A DNA stretch of 64,000 nucleotides from Paenibacillus psychroresistens (GCF_009728935.1 NZ_CP034235.1:1774001-1838000), one strand, 5' to 3'. Counted from the stretch's first letter, positions 45,172 to 54,465 are shown. Notes: generated from the letters alone by a model not told the origin. A program made the numbers and translations.

Positions 45172-46167
45172 ATGGCAATGGATCATGATCGTCTTTTTAA
45201 AGAGCTATTAGGCACTTTTTTTGCCGAGTTTATGGAGTTATTTTTCCCGAGTATTTACAATGCAATTGATTTTGGGCATGTTATCTTTTTGTCCGAGGAG
45301 GTATTTACTGATGTTACATTAGGGGAAAAGCGTAAGGTCGATGTATTAGTTGAAACCAAGCTGCACGGTGAAGATGCGATTATCATCGTGCATATTGAAG
45401 CACAAGCAAAATATCAAGATTATTTTGCCGAGAGGATGTTCCTATACTATAGTCGGTTATACGAGAAATATCGTAAACGAATTATTCCAATTGCCATTTT
45501 TAGTTACAATGATCGGAAGGATGAGCCCAGCAGCTTCACAATAGAGTTTCAGTTTGAAGAGATTCTAAAGTTCCGATATTATATAATTGAATTGCGAAAG
45601 AAAAATTGGCGTGACTATATAAAGCATCCCAACCCGGTGGCCGCTGCACTTTTGAGCAAGATGCGGTATAATAAAAGCGAGCGAGTGCAGGTAAAGATGG
45701 AGTTTTTACGTATGCTCTTGCGAATGGAGCTTGACCCAGCGCGAATTCAATTAATTACAGGTTTTTTTGATATGTATTTAGAGTTAGATGATATAGAGGA
45801 ACGAAAGCTGCAGGCAGAAATTCACAAGCTTAATCCAATAGAGGAGGGAAAAATTATGGAGTTAAGAACAAACTGGGAAAAAAAAGCCGAGCTTCGTGGG
45901 GAATTAAAGGGAAAACTCGAAGGGAAATTAGAAGGAAAACTAGAAGGAAAACTAGAAGGAAAGCTTGAAGGAGAACGAAAAATCCTCAAGAAGTTTATCC
46001 AAGCCCATTTTGGTGAAGCGAGTAAAGGGATGCTAGAGCAGGTAGCAGCTTTGACGGATCTGGATATTATAGATCAACTAACCGATCAATTATTCCAAAA
46101 TGCTAATTTGGTTGAAGCAAAAAGATTGGTTAATGAAGCCTATACCAAGCAGCATTCAAAAGAATAA
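45172..46167 (+). CDS. Rpn-type PD-(D/E)XK nuclease with GKLE repeats
   Basis: About 331 residues, Rpn/YhgA-like family of recombination-promoting nucleases, often mislabelled as transposase. The N-terminal nuclease region shows HDRLFKELLGTFFAEFMELFFP, then RKVDVLVETK and IIIVHIEAQAK, giving the D...E-x-Q core. Residues about 247-266 are five exact GKLE units, and a C-terminal helical domain follows (FIQAHFGEASKGMLEQVAAL, near DUF4351). Start 45172 has GGAGG 8 nt upstream; 45157 is an alternative. It is flanked by terminators and stands alone. No transposon ends are visible. Confidence 0.8.
   Translation: MAMDHDRLFKELLGTFFAEFMELFFPSIYNAIDFGHVIFLSEEVFTDVTLGEKRKVDVLVETKLHGEDAIIIVHIEAQAKYQDYFAERMFLYYSRLYEKYRKRIIPIAIFSYNDRKDEPSSFTIEFQFEEILKFRYYIIELRKKNWRDYIKHPNPVAAALLSKMRYNKSERVQVKMEFLRMLLRMELDPARIQLITGFFDMYLELDDIEERKLQAEIHKLNPIEEGKIMELRTNWEKKAELRGELKGKLEGKLEGKLEGKLEGKLEGERKILKKFIQAHFGEASKGMLEQVAALTDLDIIDQLTDQLFQNANLVEAKRLVNEAYTKQHSKE
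45910..45969 (+). repeat. Five 12-bp tandem repeats inside the Rpn gene
   Basis: Five units coding GKLE, with synonymous variation (GGAAAACTCGAA, GGGAAATTAGAA, two identical GGAAAACTAGAA, GGAAAGCTTGAA). Copy-number change would stay in frame and lengthen or shorten a charged helical linker. Confidence 0.9.
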
Positions 46168-46187
46168 AGTCGATACCCAAATCAATT

Positions 46188-46220
46188 AGACCACAAGGTT
46201 AACTCCTTTGTGGTCTTTTT
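46188..46220. terminator. Terminator between Rpn and MFS genes
   Basis: AGACCACAAGG / CCTTTGTGGTCT stem with one bulge and a T run; convergent genes on both sides. Confidence 0.8.
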
Positions 46221-46233
46221 ATACTTCCGAAAT

Positions 46234-47409
46234 TCACTTAGGTCCTCTCCATTTATATCCAACACCAACTCCAATTAATGCTAACCCATTGATGAGAAAG
46301 ACCATGGGAATACCAACCCATCCACCAAGAAAACCGCCGAGCACAGGTCCAGCCATCATCCCCATTTGATTCGCGGATTGATTAAGGCTGAAGGCTCTGC
46401 CTCGAAAATCGGGTTCCGTATATTTGACAATAAGCGAGCTTAAAGCTGGATATACCGCTGCAAAAAACAAGCCGTAGCTGAATCGGAGAATGCCGAACCC
46501 GAGCAAATGGTGGGTGCCTAATTGCAGCAGGTTCCCAATTCCACCCCCGATTAAGCCGATGAAAAGGGTTTGGGTGTAGCTAATTCTTTGGCCAATTCGC
46601 CCCCAACGTGGAGCCATTATCACAGTGGCCACTCCAACTGCTGAGAAAATGATTCCAGAGCTCAATGAAGCATTGCTCGCGTTATTACCAATTTGAATTA
46701 CGTATAAAGTAATCAGTGGTTCAAGAATCATCACGGATGTTGCAACAAGCATTGTTATTCCGAGCACGCCCATCAATTGACGGTTATGTGCAGCTGATTT
46801 TAAATCACTCCACACACCAGAACGTGCTGCGGAGCGATTGAAATGGCCTTCTTTGACGCCAACCAAGCCGATAAAAGCAGCTACTAGAACAACTATTCCA
46901 GACAAAAGAAAGGATTCGCGATTGCCAATCAAGTGGCTGACAAGACCGCCGATTAAAGGCCCAAGGACACTTCCTGCTGCAGATGCTGTGGACATAACAC
47001 TTAGGGCATAACCGACTTCTTTTTCGGGCGTATTAGTTGCAATCAAAGCTATGGAAGCAGGCACAAAACCAGCTAATAACCCTTGAAAGATCCGTACAAT
47101 TAAGAATATATAAGGGTCGTGTACAAAAAAGGTAGCAAAATACATCACGCTTAAACTAAAGCCAGAGCGAATTAACATCGGTTTTCGACCGTATTTATCT
47201 GCAAGTGATCCCCAAAAAGGTGCAATTAAGGCACTAGCTAAAAAGGATACTCCAAAGGTAATGCCCGACCAAGCTTCCAAGCCTTTAGTAACACCTAACT
47301 CCGTATTAAGAAAAATAGGTAAAAACGGTACGGAGATCGTATATGCCATGCTGCAGAAAAACACACCAATCCATAACATCACTAAATTTCGTTTCCAATA
47401 TGACTCCAT
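46234..47409 (-). CDS. MFS multidrug-type efflux transporter
   Basis: 391 residues, 12 spans. Motif A is GSLADKYGRKPML in the 2-3 loop and the antiporter motif C is GSVLGPLIGG in span 5, typical of drug/proton antiporters of the TetA/YttB group; a second motif-A-like APRWGRIGQR follows span 8. Single gene with its own start ATG at 47409. Substrate unknown. Confidence 0.87.
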   Translation of the reverse strand: MESYWKRNLVMLWIGVFFCSMAYTISVPFLPIFLNTELGVTKGLEAWSGITFGVSFLASALIAPFWGSLADKYGRKPMLIRSGFSLSVMYFATFFVHDPYIFLIVRIFQGLLAGFVPASIALIATNTPEKEVGYALSVMSTASAAGSVLGPLIGGLVSHLIGNRESFLLSGIVVLVAAFIGLVGVKEGHFNRSAARSGVWSDLKSAAHNRQLMGVLGITMLVATSVMILEPLITLYVIQIGNNASNASLSSGIIFSAVGVATVIMAPRWGRIGQRISYTQTLFIGLIGGGIGNLLQLGTHHLLGFGILRFSYGLFFAAVYPALSSLIVKYTEPDFRGRAFSLNQSANQMGMMAGPVLGGFLGGWVGIPMVFLINGLALIGVGVGYKWRGPK

Positions 47410-47586
47410 GTGCTTGACACCTCATTGCGAATCATCGATTTGTATCACCATTATATAACTTTTCAAAAACAAATTACAAAAAAGTGAGCGGAATAGACGG
47501 AATTAGAATTTAAAAAGCTTTGTTAGTTTTATGTCGAATTTTGCGGTAAAATGGAATGAGCATACTTCATTCTGGGAGGCCATAGC

Positions 47587-48129
47587 ATGTTTGATTTTAA
47601 AGAACACTTCATAATTTCACGGTTTCTTAGGTTTGGACAAGTATGCTTAGCAGCACTAATAGGTATTATGATTATATTCCCCCCAGCCACCGCTGAGGCT
47701 AATTTTTTTGATACGATTAAGGACATTTATCATTTACCCAGTGATGTTGAGAATTTACAGAATCAATATGAAGAAGCCAAAAAAAGCTACGAGGAAACCA
47801 AACAACAACTAGAAACACAAAAGCAGCAGCTGGTGGATCAGAGTCAGAAGCTGGAGGAGCAAAGCAAACAGCTCTTGGAAGAAGCCCAGAAAGCCAGAGA
47901 GACAGAAGAGCAATTAACGGGGCAGAATAAAGAGCTGCAAGACCAGAATAATGAGCTTCAAACTCGTCTACAAGTGATGGAAGAGACAGTAAGCTCCAAA
48001 GATAAATGGATTCATCGCATCAAGGTAACAGGCATTACGTTGGTATCGCTGGTTGTTCTCTACTTTTTATTAGGACGATTATTCCGTGTATTCATTTGGA
48101 AACGTAATAATAAGAATAGAGCTCATTGA
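47587..48129 (+). CDS. Membrane protein with long coiled coil, unknown function
   Basis: 180 residues. A hydrophobic segment at about 15-35 ends at ATAEA and may be a signal peptide or anchor. Residues 50-135 are a Q/E/K-rich heptad coiled coil (LETQKQQLVDQSQKLEEQSKQ and on). A second TM at 147-167 is followed by a basic tail (WKRNNKNRAH). The topology puts the coiled coil outside the cell, tethered at the C-terminus. ATG after GGGAGGCCATAGC. It precedes an AIM24-like gene by 19 nt, so the two are probably one operon. Confidence 0.65.
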   Translation: MFDFKEHFIISRFLRFGQVCLAALIGIMIIFPPATAEANFFDTIKDIYHLPSDVENLQNQYEEAKKSYEETKQQLETQKQQLVDQSQKLEEQSKQLLEEAQKARETEEQLTGQNKELQDQNNELQTRLQVMEETVSSKDKWIHRIKVTGITLVSLVVLYFLLGRLFRVFIWKRNNKNRAH

Positions 48130-48148
48130 TTAAAAAGGAGTGAGCATC

Positions 48149-48847
48149 ATGGATATTTCATTCGATAAGGCAGAAAGCCGTAAGCAATTAGCCACAATCG
48201 CAATTGAGCAGGAAGAGTCCGTGTGTGTGCTCCATCCTAATCAAATCATCGCTTTTCAAGCCGATTCAGCTAAACGTGTGGATTCTTTCATGAAGCTGCC
48301 GGGGATGTATCGAAAGAAACGGTTTGTTCAATCGACTATTCACGGGCCAGCGCGGTTTATGCTTGGTTTACCGGAAGGCTTTTATTTAAGCGCGGTACCC
48401 ATCGAATTAGATGATGACCTGTTATATGAGTTCAAGCACGTTCTATTCTATAAAGTGGGCATTACTTTCCGTACTCATGTCCAAACTGTGCGCAATGCGA
48501 TGATTACACGCGATTTCATCCGCATGAAGTTTCAAGGTCCTGGTACGTTGGGATTGCTAACCTCTGGACCTCTTCATGAGATCGAATTGCACCCTGAAAA
48601 GCCGCTGTACGTAGACACGGCTTGTTTAGTGGCATATCCGCAAAAAGCGAATATTCGTTTATGTGTATACGGGAACACCTTAGCCAGTCAGAATATGAAT
48701 TATCATTGGGAGATGACTGGAACAGGGCGAGTGCTGCTTCAGCCCTCTAAGCCTGACCGCGCATTAAATGAAGAAATGCAGCAGGGGGGATTCATAAGAC
48801 GAGTGCTGCGTGAAGTGATCCCGTTTGGTGGTATTTTTATTAAATAA
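48149..48847 (+). CDS. AIM24-family protein
   Basis: About 232 residues, beta-rich, no signal. The family pattern is visible in VCVLHPNQIIAFQADSAKRVDSFMKLPGMYRKKRF, GPARFMLGLPEGFYLSAVPI and FIRMKFQGPGTLGLLTSGP, with the closing glycine-rich FGGIFIK. The mitochondrial namesake shapes membrane complexes; the bacterial function is unknown. ATG 48149 has AAAAGGAG 8 nt upstream (GTG 48140 is less likely). Coupled with the coiled-coil membrane protein before it. Confidence 0.75.
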   Translation: MDISFDKAESRKQLATIAIEQEESVCVLHPNQIIAFQADSAKRVDSFMKLPGMYRKKRFVQSTIHGPARFMLGLPEGFYLSAVPIELDDDLLYEFKHVLFYKVGITFRTHVQTVRNAMITRDFIRMKFQGPGTLGLLTSGPLHEIELHPEKPLYVDTACLVAYPQKANIRLCVYGNTLASQNMNYHWEMTGTGRVLLQPSKPDRALNEEMQQGGFIRRVLREVIPFGGIFIK

Positions 48848-48852
48848 CAAAT

Positions 48853-49659
48853 TTATAAGAGAACGACCTGACGCTGTTTTTGCTTAAAATAAACCCAATC
48901 TTTAAAGCCAATTTCCTTCAAGCGTTTGCTGACCTCTGTCCAATCTTCGGCAACTCGACTTGGTTTATGGGCATCTGAGCCAAATGTAACCTCGACACCA
49001 TGATAAAGCGCTCGTTCTAAAATATCATCAGATGGGTACCAGCCTCCGCAATCCTTAGTACTTCCAGAGGTGTTAATTTCTATTGCTAGCTTGCATTCCC
49101 CAATCACACGTAAGGCTTCGTCTACTGCATTGGTTTTAATCTCTGAGAATGGCGGGTAAAAGCCTTTCATCGCATCAATATGACCTAGGATTTGGAACAT
49201 CCCGCTGCGTGCGGATTGTTGAATCAGCTCATAATAAAGCTCTTTATCCCGTACCTTCTCAGACTCCGTAAGTTTATTCCAACGTTTTCGATTAAAGATA
49301 CTTACCCCACTTACCTGATGAACAGAGCCAATAATGTAATCAAACGGATATTTAATGTATTCAGCACGATAGAACTCTGCAACATCAGGGAAAAAGTCCG
49401 ATTCCACTCCTAGTAGTACATCGATCTGATCTTTATATTCTTCTTTGAGTTGAAGGATCTCAGCTACATATAGCGGAAATTCACTTTTTCCCATGGCAAT
49501 TAAAGGCTGCGCTTGCTCCTCGGTGCTGCCAAAATAGGGAGAATGATCGGAAATGCCGATAGCAATTAAACCAGAGGAAATCGCAGATTCAATATAATCA
49601 CGGATTTCACCTTCAGCATGGCCGCAACGATAGTGATGGGTATGTAAATCGAATTTCAT
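48853..49659 (-). CDS. PHP-domain phosphatase (histidinol-phosphatase HisJ-like)
   Basis: 268 residues. PHP metal motifs: H-x-H in FDLHTHHYRCGH at the start, SDHSPYFG near residue 37, GVESDFFPD near 83, GHIDAMKGF near 160 and FGSDAHKPS near 232. This is the trinuclear-zinc phosphoesterase fold of HisJ/YtvP. No other histidine genes are nearby, so the substrate could differ. ATG 49659 after GGAGGTTCACTC. Confidence 0.85.
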   Translation of the reverse strand: MKFDLHTHHYRCGHAEGEIRDYIESAISSGLIAIGISDHSPYFGSTEEQAQPLIAMGKSEFPLYVAEILQLKEEYKDQIDVLLGVESDFFPDVAEFYRAEYIKYPFDYIIGSVHQVSGVSIFNRKRWNKLTESEKVRDKELYYELIQQSARSGMFQILGHIDAMKGFYPPFSEIKTNAVDEALRVIGECKLAIEINTSGSTKDCGGWYPSDDILERALYHGVEVTFGSDAHKPSRVAEDWTEVSKRLKEIGFKDWVYFKQKQRQVVLL

Positions 49660-49709
49660 GAGTGAACCTCCTAATAAATGTGGATGAATGGCTCTATGGC
49701 TGCTCGAAA

Positions 49710-50612
49710 TTACTCAGAACCAACAAAATGTGATTCAGGCATCCCTTTAAGATCACTAAGGAATTGCTGCATAGCTGAGCTTAAATAACGACCTGCTTTA
49801 TAGACGAGACCGATGGGATGGCTGATTTCTAGTTCATTGATCTTAATGGTTTGCAATGAGCCACTTTTTAATTCGTTTGCGATTGACATTTTTGAAATGA
49901 TCGCTGCTCCCAGGTTTAGTTCTACCATTCGTTTTACTTCTTCGCTGCTTGAAAGCTCCATAATAATATGAGGACGAATATGATGTTCTTTAAATATTTT
50001 ATCAGCAAATTGTCGCCCGGCCGTATCCGGGGAAAGCATTATAAATGGAATGCTGCGTAATTGCTCAACAGTTGTACGACTAACAAGTGCGAGTGGATGA
50101 CGTGGAGAGACGACAAGCTCGAATGTATCGTAATAGAGCACTGATGTTTCTAGCGACGGATTCTTATCCGTAAGATAGGCAATTCCAATATCAATATGGC
50201 CACTTTCTACATTCGTCATGATCTGTGAAGATGGCATGGAATGAATCGTAGTTTGAATCAGCGGGAATTGATCTTGAAAATAAGACAGCACTCTCGGCAA
50301 TATTTGAATAGCAATGGAGGTTGTTGTGCCTAAGATAATATGCCCTTGAGGGGTATTCTCTAAATCAGCTAATCGCTGCTTAAGCTCTTCGACTACACGA
50401 ACAATCTTATAAGCATGCTCTAAGAAGACTTTACCACTATCTGTTAAGGCAATAGGCTGGCTGCGATCAACCAACAGACTTCGATATTCTTCCTCGAGGC
50501 TTTTGATTTGAGCTGAGACAGCAGGCTGTGTTAAATTGAGCATTTCTCCGGTTTTGCGGAAGCTCATCGTTTTGGAGAGGGCAATTAATGTTTCTAACTG
50601 ATTGATATTCAT
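49710..50612 (-). CDS. LysR-family transcriptional regulator
   Basis: 300 residues. The helix-turn-helix is FRKTGEMLNLTQPAVSAQIKSLEEEYRSLLVDRSQPIALT (about 18-57), followed by a CysB-like effector fold with GHIDIGIAYLTDKNP and RFGAAIISKMS-type segments. It resembles the CysL/CbbR branch. The ATG has GGAGGC upstream. It is on the same strand as the PHP gene with a 50-nt gap; the two may be co-transcribed. Target unknown. Confidence 0.88.
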   Translation of the reverse strand: MNINQLETLIALSKTMSFRKTGEMLNLTQPAVSAQIKSLEEEYRSLLVDRSQPIALTDSGKVFLEHAYKIVRVVEELKQRLADLENTPQGHIILGTTTSIAIQILPRVLSYFQDQFPLIQTTIHSMPSSQIMTNVESGHIDIGIAYLTDKNPSLETSVLYYDTFELVVSPRHPLALVSRTTVEQLRSIPFIMLSPDTAGRQFADKIFKEHHIRPHIIMELSSSEEVKRMVELNLGAAIISKMSIANELKSGSLQTIKINELEISHPIGLVYKAGRYLSSAMQQFLSDLKGMPESHFVGSE

Positions 50613-50719
50613 AATAAAGCCTCCTTGAAATGACGTTTAAGCAGATTAGCTTTAGCTTAAGCGACAAGTTGATTATATGTGAATTTACAGGCATCGGCAA
50701 TAAAACTCTTATCGTAAAA

Positions 50720-50757
50720 AAAACAAACCCCCTCGTCATTCATTGACGTAGGAGGTT
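50720..50757 (-). terminator. Terminator of two-component operon
   Basis: On the minus strand AACCTCCTACGTCA / TGACGAGGGGGTT (minor mismatches), loop ATGAA, then eight T. Confidence 0.85.
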
Positions 50758-50761
50758 AAAT

Positions 50762-52288
50762 TTATAAGGCTAGCTTCAATCGCATACAGAAATGAATTTC
50801 GTCTTGCTCGGTATGGGTCCATATTTCACCTTGGTGTGCTTCAACAATACTTTTGGCAATAGCTAAGCCTAGTCCAGAACCGCCAGTGTCGGAGGTTCTC
50901 GCAGCATCTAAGCGATAAAAACGATCAAAAACATGAGGCAGCTCGTCTTTATTCAATCCAGTTGCGCGGTTAATGATGCGTACTTCAGCGAATTCGTTCA
51001 CGCGAGTAAGGCGAACGGTGACTTCTCCAGGTTTATCGCTATATTTGATAGCATTTGCTAATAAATTATCGAATACCCTAATCATTTGATCCGCGTCAAT
51101 GGCAACAAACATTTTGCTAGAAGGCAGTTCTCGCACAAAAATTAAGTTATTTTCTTCTGCATAGGAGATTTGCTCCTCTAGAAGCTGATCAATCAACTCG
51201 TTTAAGTTGATTTTCTCGATTTGCATGGGGACGCTATGATTTGAGAATTTGGTATAGTCGAAAAGATCATCAATGAGCCGGTTTAATTTCTCGGATTTGT
51301 TATAAGCGATATTAATATAAGAATCGGCGTGAACCTGGTCATCATAATTCTTATCTTTTAACAATCTCAGATATCCAATTATTAAGGTCAATGGAGTCCT
51401 TAAGTCATGTGAGACATTGGTTATCAGTTCATTTTTAGTGCGTTCAGCGTTGCGCTCTTCTTCAATTGTGCGTTGAAGCTCACCTGTCATATGATTGATA
51501 TTAGCGGCTAAGGAGCCAAGCTCGTCCTCACTCTTTTCAACTACACGATGTTTCAAATTACCTTTGGCTATTTGGAGAAGCCCCTCAGTCAATGCCTCGA
51601 TATCTTGCATTTTCCGTCGAGTTAATAGGTAGAATAAGAAGATGAATGCAGCAACAGCGAATAGCAGCGTTAGCGGACTTTTTCCTCTTGAATAAGTAAT
51701 GGAAGGTTCAGGAATCCCAATCAGGACCAAGTACATTTTTTGACTGACAATATCCAAGGGGTAAAAGCTAGTGATTTCGGTTCTCTCATAAGGGTTGGAG
51801 CGAGTATCCATGGCTTGCGAAATCATTTTGTAGACATCCACATGATTTTCGGTTGCATTGCTGCTTTTATAAATGACTTTACCGTCCAAATCCAATATTA
51901 AAACATGTGAACTGTTCTGGTTGATATTACCGTCTAAGTAATCTTGGAGGTTGTAGCCATCATCAGAATCCGCTATATACACATGTTGGGTTACCGTTAT
52001 GTCTTCTTGGAAGCGGGATTCGTTTTTAATTCTCTCAACCATATTCTGAGCTCGATCATCTATCTGGCGAATGCCTTGGGAATATTCGATAACTGGGCTG
52101 CGATTAACTTCACCAAAGAACGAACCACTTATTCCATAGACGATCCAAGCTGCAAAAAAACAAATCAAGAAAGCAACCATGAGCTGGAGGCGAATGCTTC
52201 GGCGGATATTAGTCCTGACCAGAACGGAGGTGCGGACGCCTAGGCGAACGAGGTCTCCAATCCAATTAAACGGGAATATTTTATTCAT
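50762..52288 (-). CDS. HAMP-containing sensor histidine kinase
   Basis: About 508 residues. TM1 at about 35-55 and TM2 at about 215-235 flank an extracytoplasmic sensor. HAMP is at 235-290 (LTEGLLQIAKGNLKHRV), the H box is NVSHDLRTPLTLIIGYL (phospho-His), the N box is LLANAIKYS, and G boxes include GGSGLGLAIAKSIVEAHQG. It overlaps the end of the regulator gene by 8 nt, so they are translated together. ATG 52288 is chosen over an in-frame TTG at 52306. The signal is unknown; the layout resembles YclK/ResE-type kinases. Confidence 0.94.
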   Translation of the reverse strand: MNKIFPFNWIGDLVRLGVRTSVLVRTNIRRSIRLQLMVAFLICFFAAWIVYGISGSFFGEVNRSPVIEYSQGIRQIDDRAQNMVERIKNESRFQEDITVTQHVYIADSDDGYNLQDYLDGNINQNSSHVLILDLDGKVIYKSSNATENHVDVYKMISQAMDTRSNPYERTEITSFYPLDIVSQKMYLVLIGIPEPSITYSRGKSPLTLLFAVAAFIFLFYLLTRRKMQDIEALTEGLLQIAKGNLKHRVVEKSEDELGSLAANINHMTGELQRTIEEERNAERTKNELITNVSHDLRTPLTLIIGYLRLLKDKNYDDQVHADSYINIAYNKSEKLNRLIDDLFDYTKFSNHSVPMQIEKINLNELIDQLLEEQISYAEENNLIFVRELPSSKMFVAIDADQMIRVFDNLLANAIKYSDKPGEVTVRLTRVNEFAEVRIINRATGLNKDELPHVFDRFYRLDAARTSDTGGSGLGLAIAKSIVEAHQGEIWTHTEQDEIHFCMRLKLAL

Positions 52289-52979
52289 TTTCAATTTTGT
52301 AGCCAACTCCCCAAACGGTTTTAATATAACGCGGTTGACGTGGATTGCTTTCTATTTTCTCACGAATTTTACGAATGTGAACCATTACGGTGTTATCAGA
52401 TTGGAAGAAGCTTTCATTCCAGACACTCTCATAAATCCGTTCGATACTAAAGACAATACCGCGATTTTTAGCCAATAAAGTCAGAATTGCAAACTCTCGA
52501 GGAGTTAATTTAATCTCACGGCCTTCAATACGAATTTCGTGAGTAGCTGTATTAATGGTTAGCTCATCAATCTCAATTTCCTCGGTTTTAACAGGACGCG
52601 GCACATTCAAGCGGGTGTAACGACGAAGCTGTGACTTGACTCGAGCCAGCAATTCAAGTGGATTAAAGGGCTTGCTCATATAATCATCTGCGCCTGAGCT
52701 TAAGCCCATGATTTTATCCATGTCTTGAGCTTTGGCGGATAACATGATGATCGGCATATTCTTCTGTTCGCGAATTTTCAGACAGGCTTGAATGCCGTCC
52801 ATCTGTGGCATCATGATATCTAGAATAATTAGATCGACATCATTCTTCTGTAAAAGCTGAAGTGCCTCGATACCATTACCTGCCCGCAAAAGCTGATAGC
52901 CGTCGTTTTTTAAATAAATTTCCAGTAAATCAAGAATCTCTTTTTCATCATCGACTAGCAATAAGGTTTCATTGGCCAT
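52281..52979 (-). CDS. OmpR-family response regulator
   Basis: 232 residues. The receiver domain has the acidic pair DD at 10-11, phospho-acceptor D54 (LIILDIMMPQMDG) and the SKPF lysine near 104. The C-terminal winged helix ends VHIRKIREKIESNPRQPRYIKTVWGVGYKIE. It pairs with the kinase encoded next. Confidence 0.95.
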   Translation of the reverse strand: MANETLLLVDDEKEILDLLEIYLKNDGYQLLRAGNGIEALQLLQKNDVDLIILDIMMPQMDGIQACLKIREQKNMPIIMLSAKAQDMDKIMGLSSGADDYMSKPFNPLELLARVKSQLRRYTRLNVPRPVKTEEIEIDELTINTATHEIRIEGREIKLTPREFAILTLLAKNRGIVFSIERIYESVWNESFFQSDNTVMVHIRKIREKIESNPRQPRYIKTVWGVGYKIENE

Positions 52980-53050
52980 AAAATTCCTCTTTCTGATTCT
53001 TCATAAACCTAGTATAAATAACGAATCTTAATAATGAAGTGGTGGAAATC

Positions 53051-53848
53051 TTAATAAATTCTTAGCTTTTCTGCTAACATTTTTAAATTTGTGCAAACGA
53101 GATCAGGTTGAATCTGGGAAGAATCAATTTGTTGTTGGACATTATGTAGGGTGGCTAGACCGGTTAAAACAAGAGCGGTAGGACAGCCGACAAGCTTGCC
53201 GCCATTAATATCTGTGTGAACATTGTCTCCTACAACCCAAATGTCAGCAGCAGGCAATCCTAGCCTTTCAATAGCATAATTCATGATAATGGAAGAAGGT
53301 TTACCGATGACGATCGGCTGAACCTGGCTGGCTGTTGCGATTGCAGCGGCTAAAGAACCAGAGCCTGGATGAGGGCGGCCGCTAGAAGGCAGTAAGTGGT
53401 CAGGATTAGTGTTAATCGAAATAGCACCTGCAGCAATATATTGAACAGCTCGTTCCAGCTTCTCATAGGTAAATTGGCGGTCAATCCCTTGGACAACAAA
53501 ATCAGGCTGAGTGGATGCGGAGTTATTGGTAAGCGTAAAACCTGCTACTTCCAGTGTGGATAGTAAGCCTTGCTCACCTATACAATAGACAGAGGCATGC
53601 TGTTGTTGATCTGCGATATAAAGTGTAGCAGCTTGAGCCGAGGTGAAAATCTCATCGACTGTAACCTCAATGCCGGTTACTTCTAGAAGGTGTGCAGCTA
53701 CTTCCTGAGGGAGGCGGCTAGAGTTGTTTGTTAACAAGAGAAACGGCAGCTTTTTTTGCTTGAGCAAACTAATGAATTCATAAGCCTCTGGGATAGGGTT
53801 ATGCCCGCTATATAAAGTTCCGTCTAAATCAATTAAAAATCCAATCAT
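53051..53848 (-). CDS. HAD-superfamily phosphatase, NagD/AraL type
   Basis: 265 residues, type IIA HAD hydrolase. Motif I is FLIDLDGTLYSG (D-x-D), motif II LLLTNNSS, motif III lysine in IGKPS, motif IV VGDNVHTDINGGK. The C2 cap between them is that of NagD/AraL sugar-phosphate and nucleotide phosphatases. ATG 53848 follows AAGGAGAATCAAC. Confidence 0.9.
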   Translation of the reverse strand: MIGFLIDLDGTLYSGHNPIPEAYEFISLLKQKKLPFLLLTNNSSRLPQEVAAHLLEVTGIEVTVDEIFTSAQAATLYIADQQQHASVYCIGEQGLLSTLEVAGFTLTNNSASTQPDFVVQGIDRQFTYEKLERAVQYIAAGAISINTNPDHLLPSSGRPHPGSGSLAAAIATASQVQPIVIGKPSSIIMNYAIERLGLPAADIWVVGDNVHTDINGGKLVGCPTALVLTGLATLHNVQQQIDSSQIQPDLVCTNLKMLAEKLRIY

Positions 53849-53942
53849 GTTGATTCTCCTTCTAAGGTTGTCTAATGGTTTATCTTTTGTCTAAGTTTAG
53901 CACAATTTATTAAAGTTATTTAGTGTAGACTGCAGCTTGGTG

Positions 53943-54340
53943 ATTGGAGAGAGGCAGTGGAATATAAATAAGCCTTTGGAAACGATAAGAAGTATTGTTA
54001 GAGAATTAAATTAGTTGAAGTAATTGGCTGTAGAGATATTTATTATTGTTAGAGGAGTAGTGGAAGAGTTGAGGTCTCTAGATAAGCCATTGAAACGATA
54101 AGAAGTATCGTTAGAGAATCAAATTAGTTGAAGTAACTGGCTGTAGAGATATTTATTATTGTTAGAGGAGTAGTGGAAGAGTTGAGGTCTCTAGATAAGC
54201 CATTGAAACGATAAGAAGTATCGTTAGAGATTCAAATTAATTGAAGTAACTGGCTGAAGAGATATTTATTACTGTTAGAGGAGTAGTGGAGGAGTTGAGT
54301 CTCTAGATTATCCTTGGAAACGATAAGAAGTTCGTTAGAG
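53943..54340. repeat. 113-bp tandem repeat array (about 3.5 copies)
   Basis: The landmark AAACGATAAGAAG recurs at 53980, 54093, 54206 and 54318, a period of 113, 113 and 112 bp. Units 2 and 3 are nearly identical; the outer units are more diverged. Each unit holds a small hairpin AACGATA-AGAAG-TATCGTT and a shared GTTAGAGGAGTAGTGGAAGAG stretch. It fills most of the 684-bp gap between the HAD and dehydrogenase genes and has no coding potential that I can see. Confidence 0.9.
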
Positions 54341-54389
54341 AAACTCAACCCAAATAGCTGCTTTTGAGGCAGCTATTTGGGTTGAGTTT
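54341..54389. repeat. 21-bp perfect inverted repeat
   Basis: Arms 54341-54361 and 54369-54389 are perfectly complementary, with loop TTTTGAG, directly after the tandem repeats. On the plus strand a short TTTT follows, but no plus-strand gene precedes it. Its core AGCTGCTTTTGAGGCAGCT resembles the palindromes at 16.0-16.2 kb. Confidence 0.85.
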
Positions 54390-54465
54390 TAGGCTTTGCT
54401 AGTTATCACTCGTTTTAGATGCCTGAAAAGCATTTAAGTAGTTGTCTTCCTACTTACTTGATGAT

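Noticed and set aside
45172..46167. Rpn gene as a transposase and mobile element
   Set aside because: No terminal inverted repeats, target duplications or DDE motif; the gene is bounded by ordinary terminators.
53943..54340. 113-bp repeats as a CRISPR or a coding repeat
   Set aside because: Units are contiguous without unique spacers and carry stops in all frames I checked by eye.
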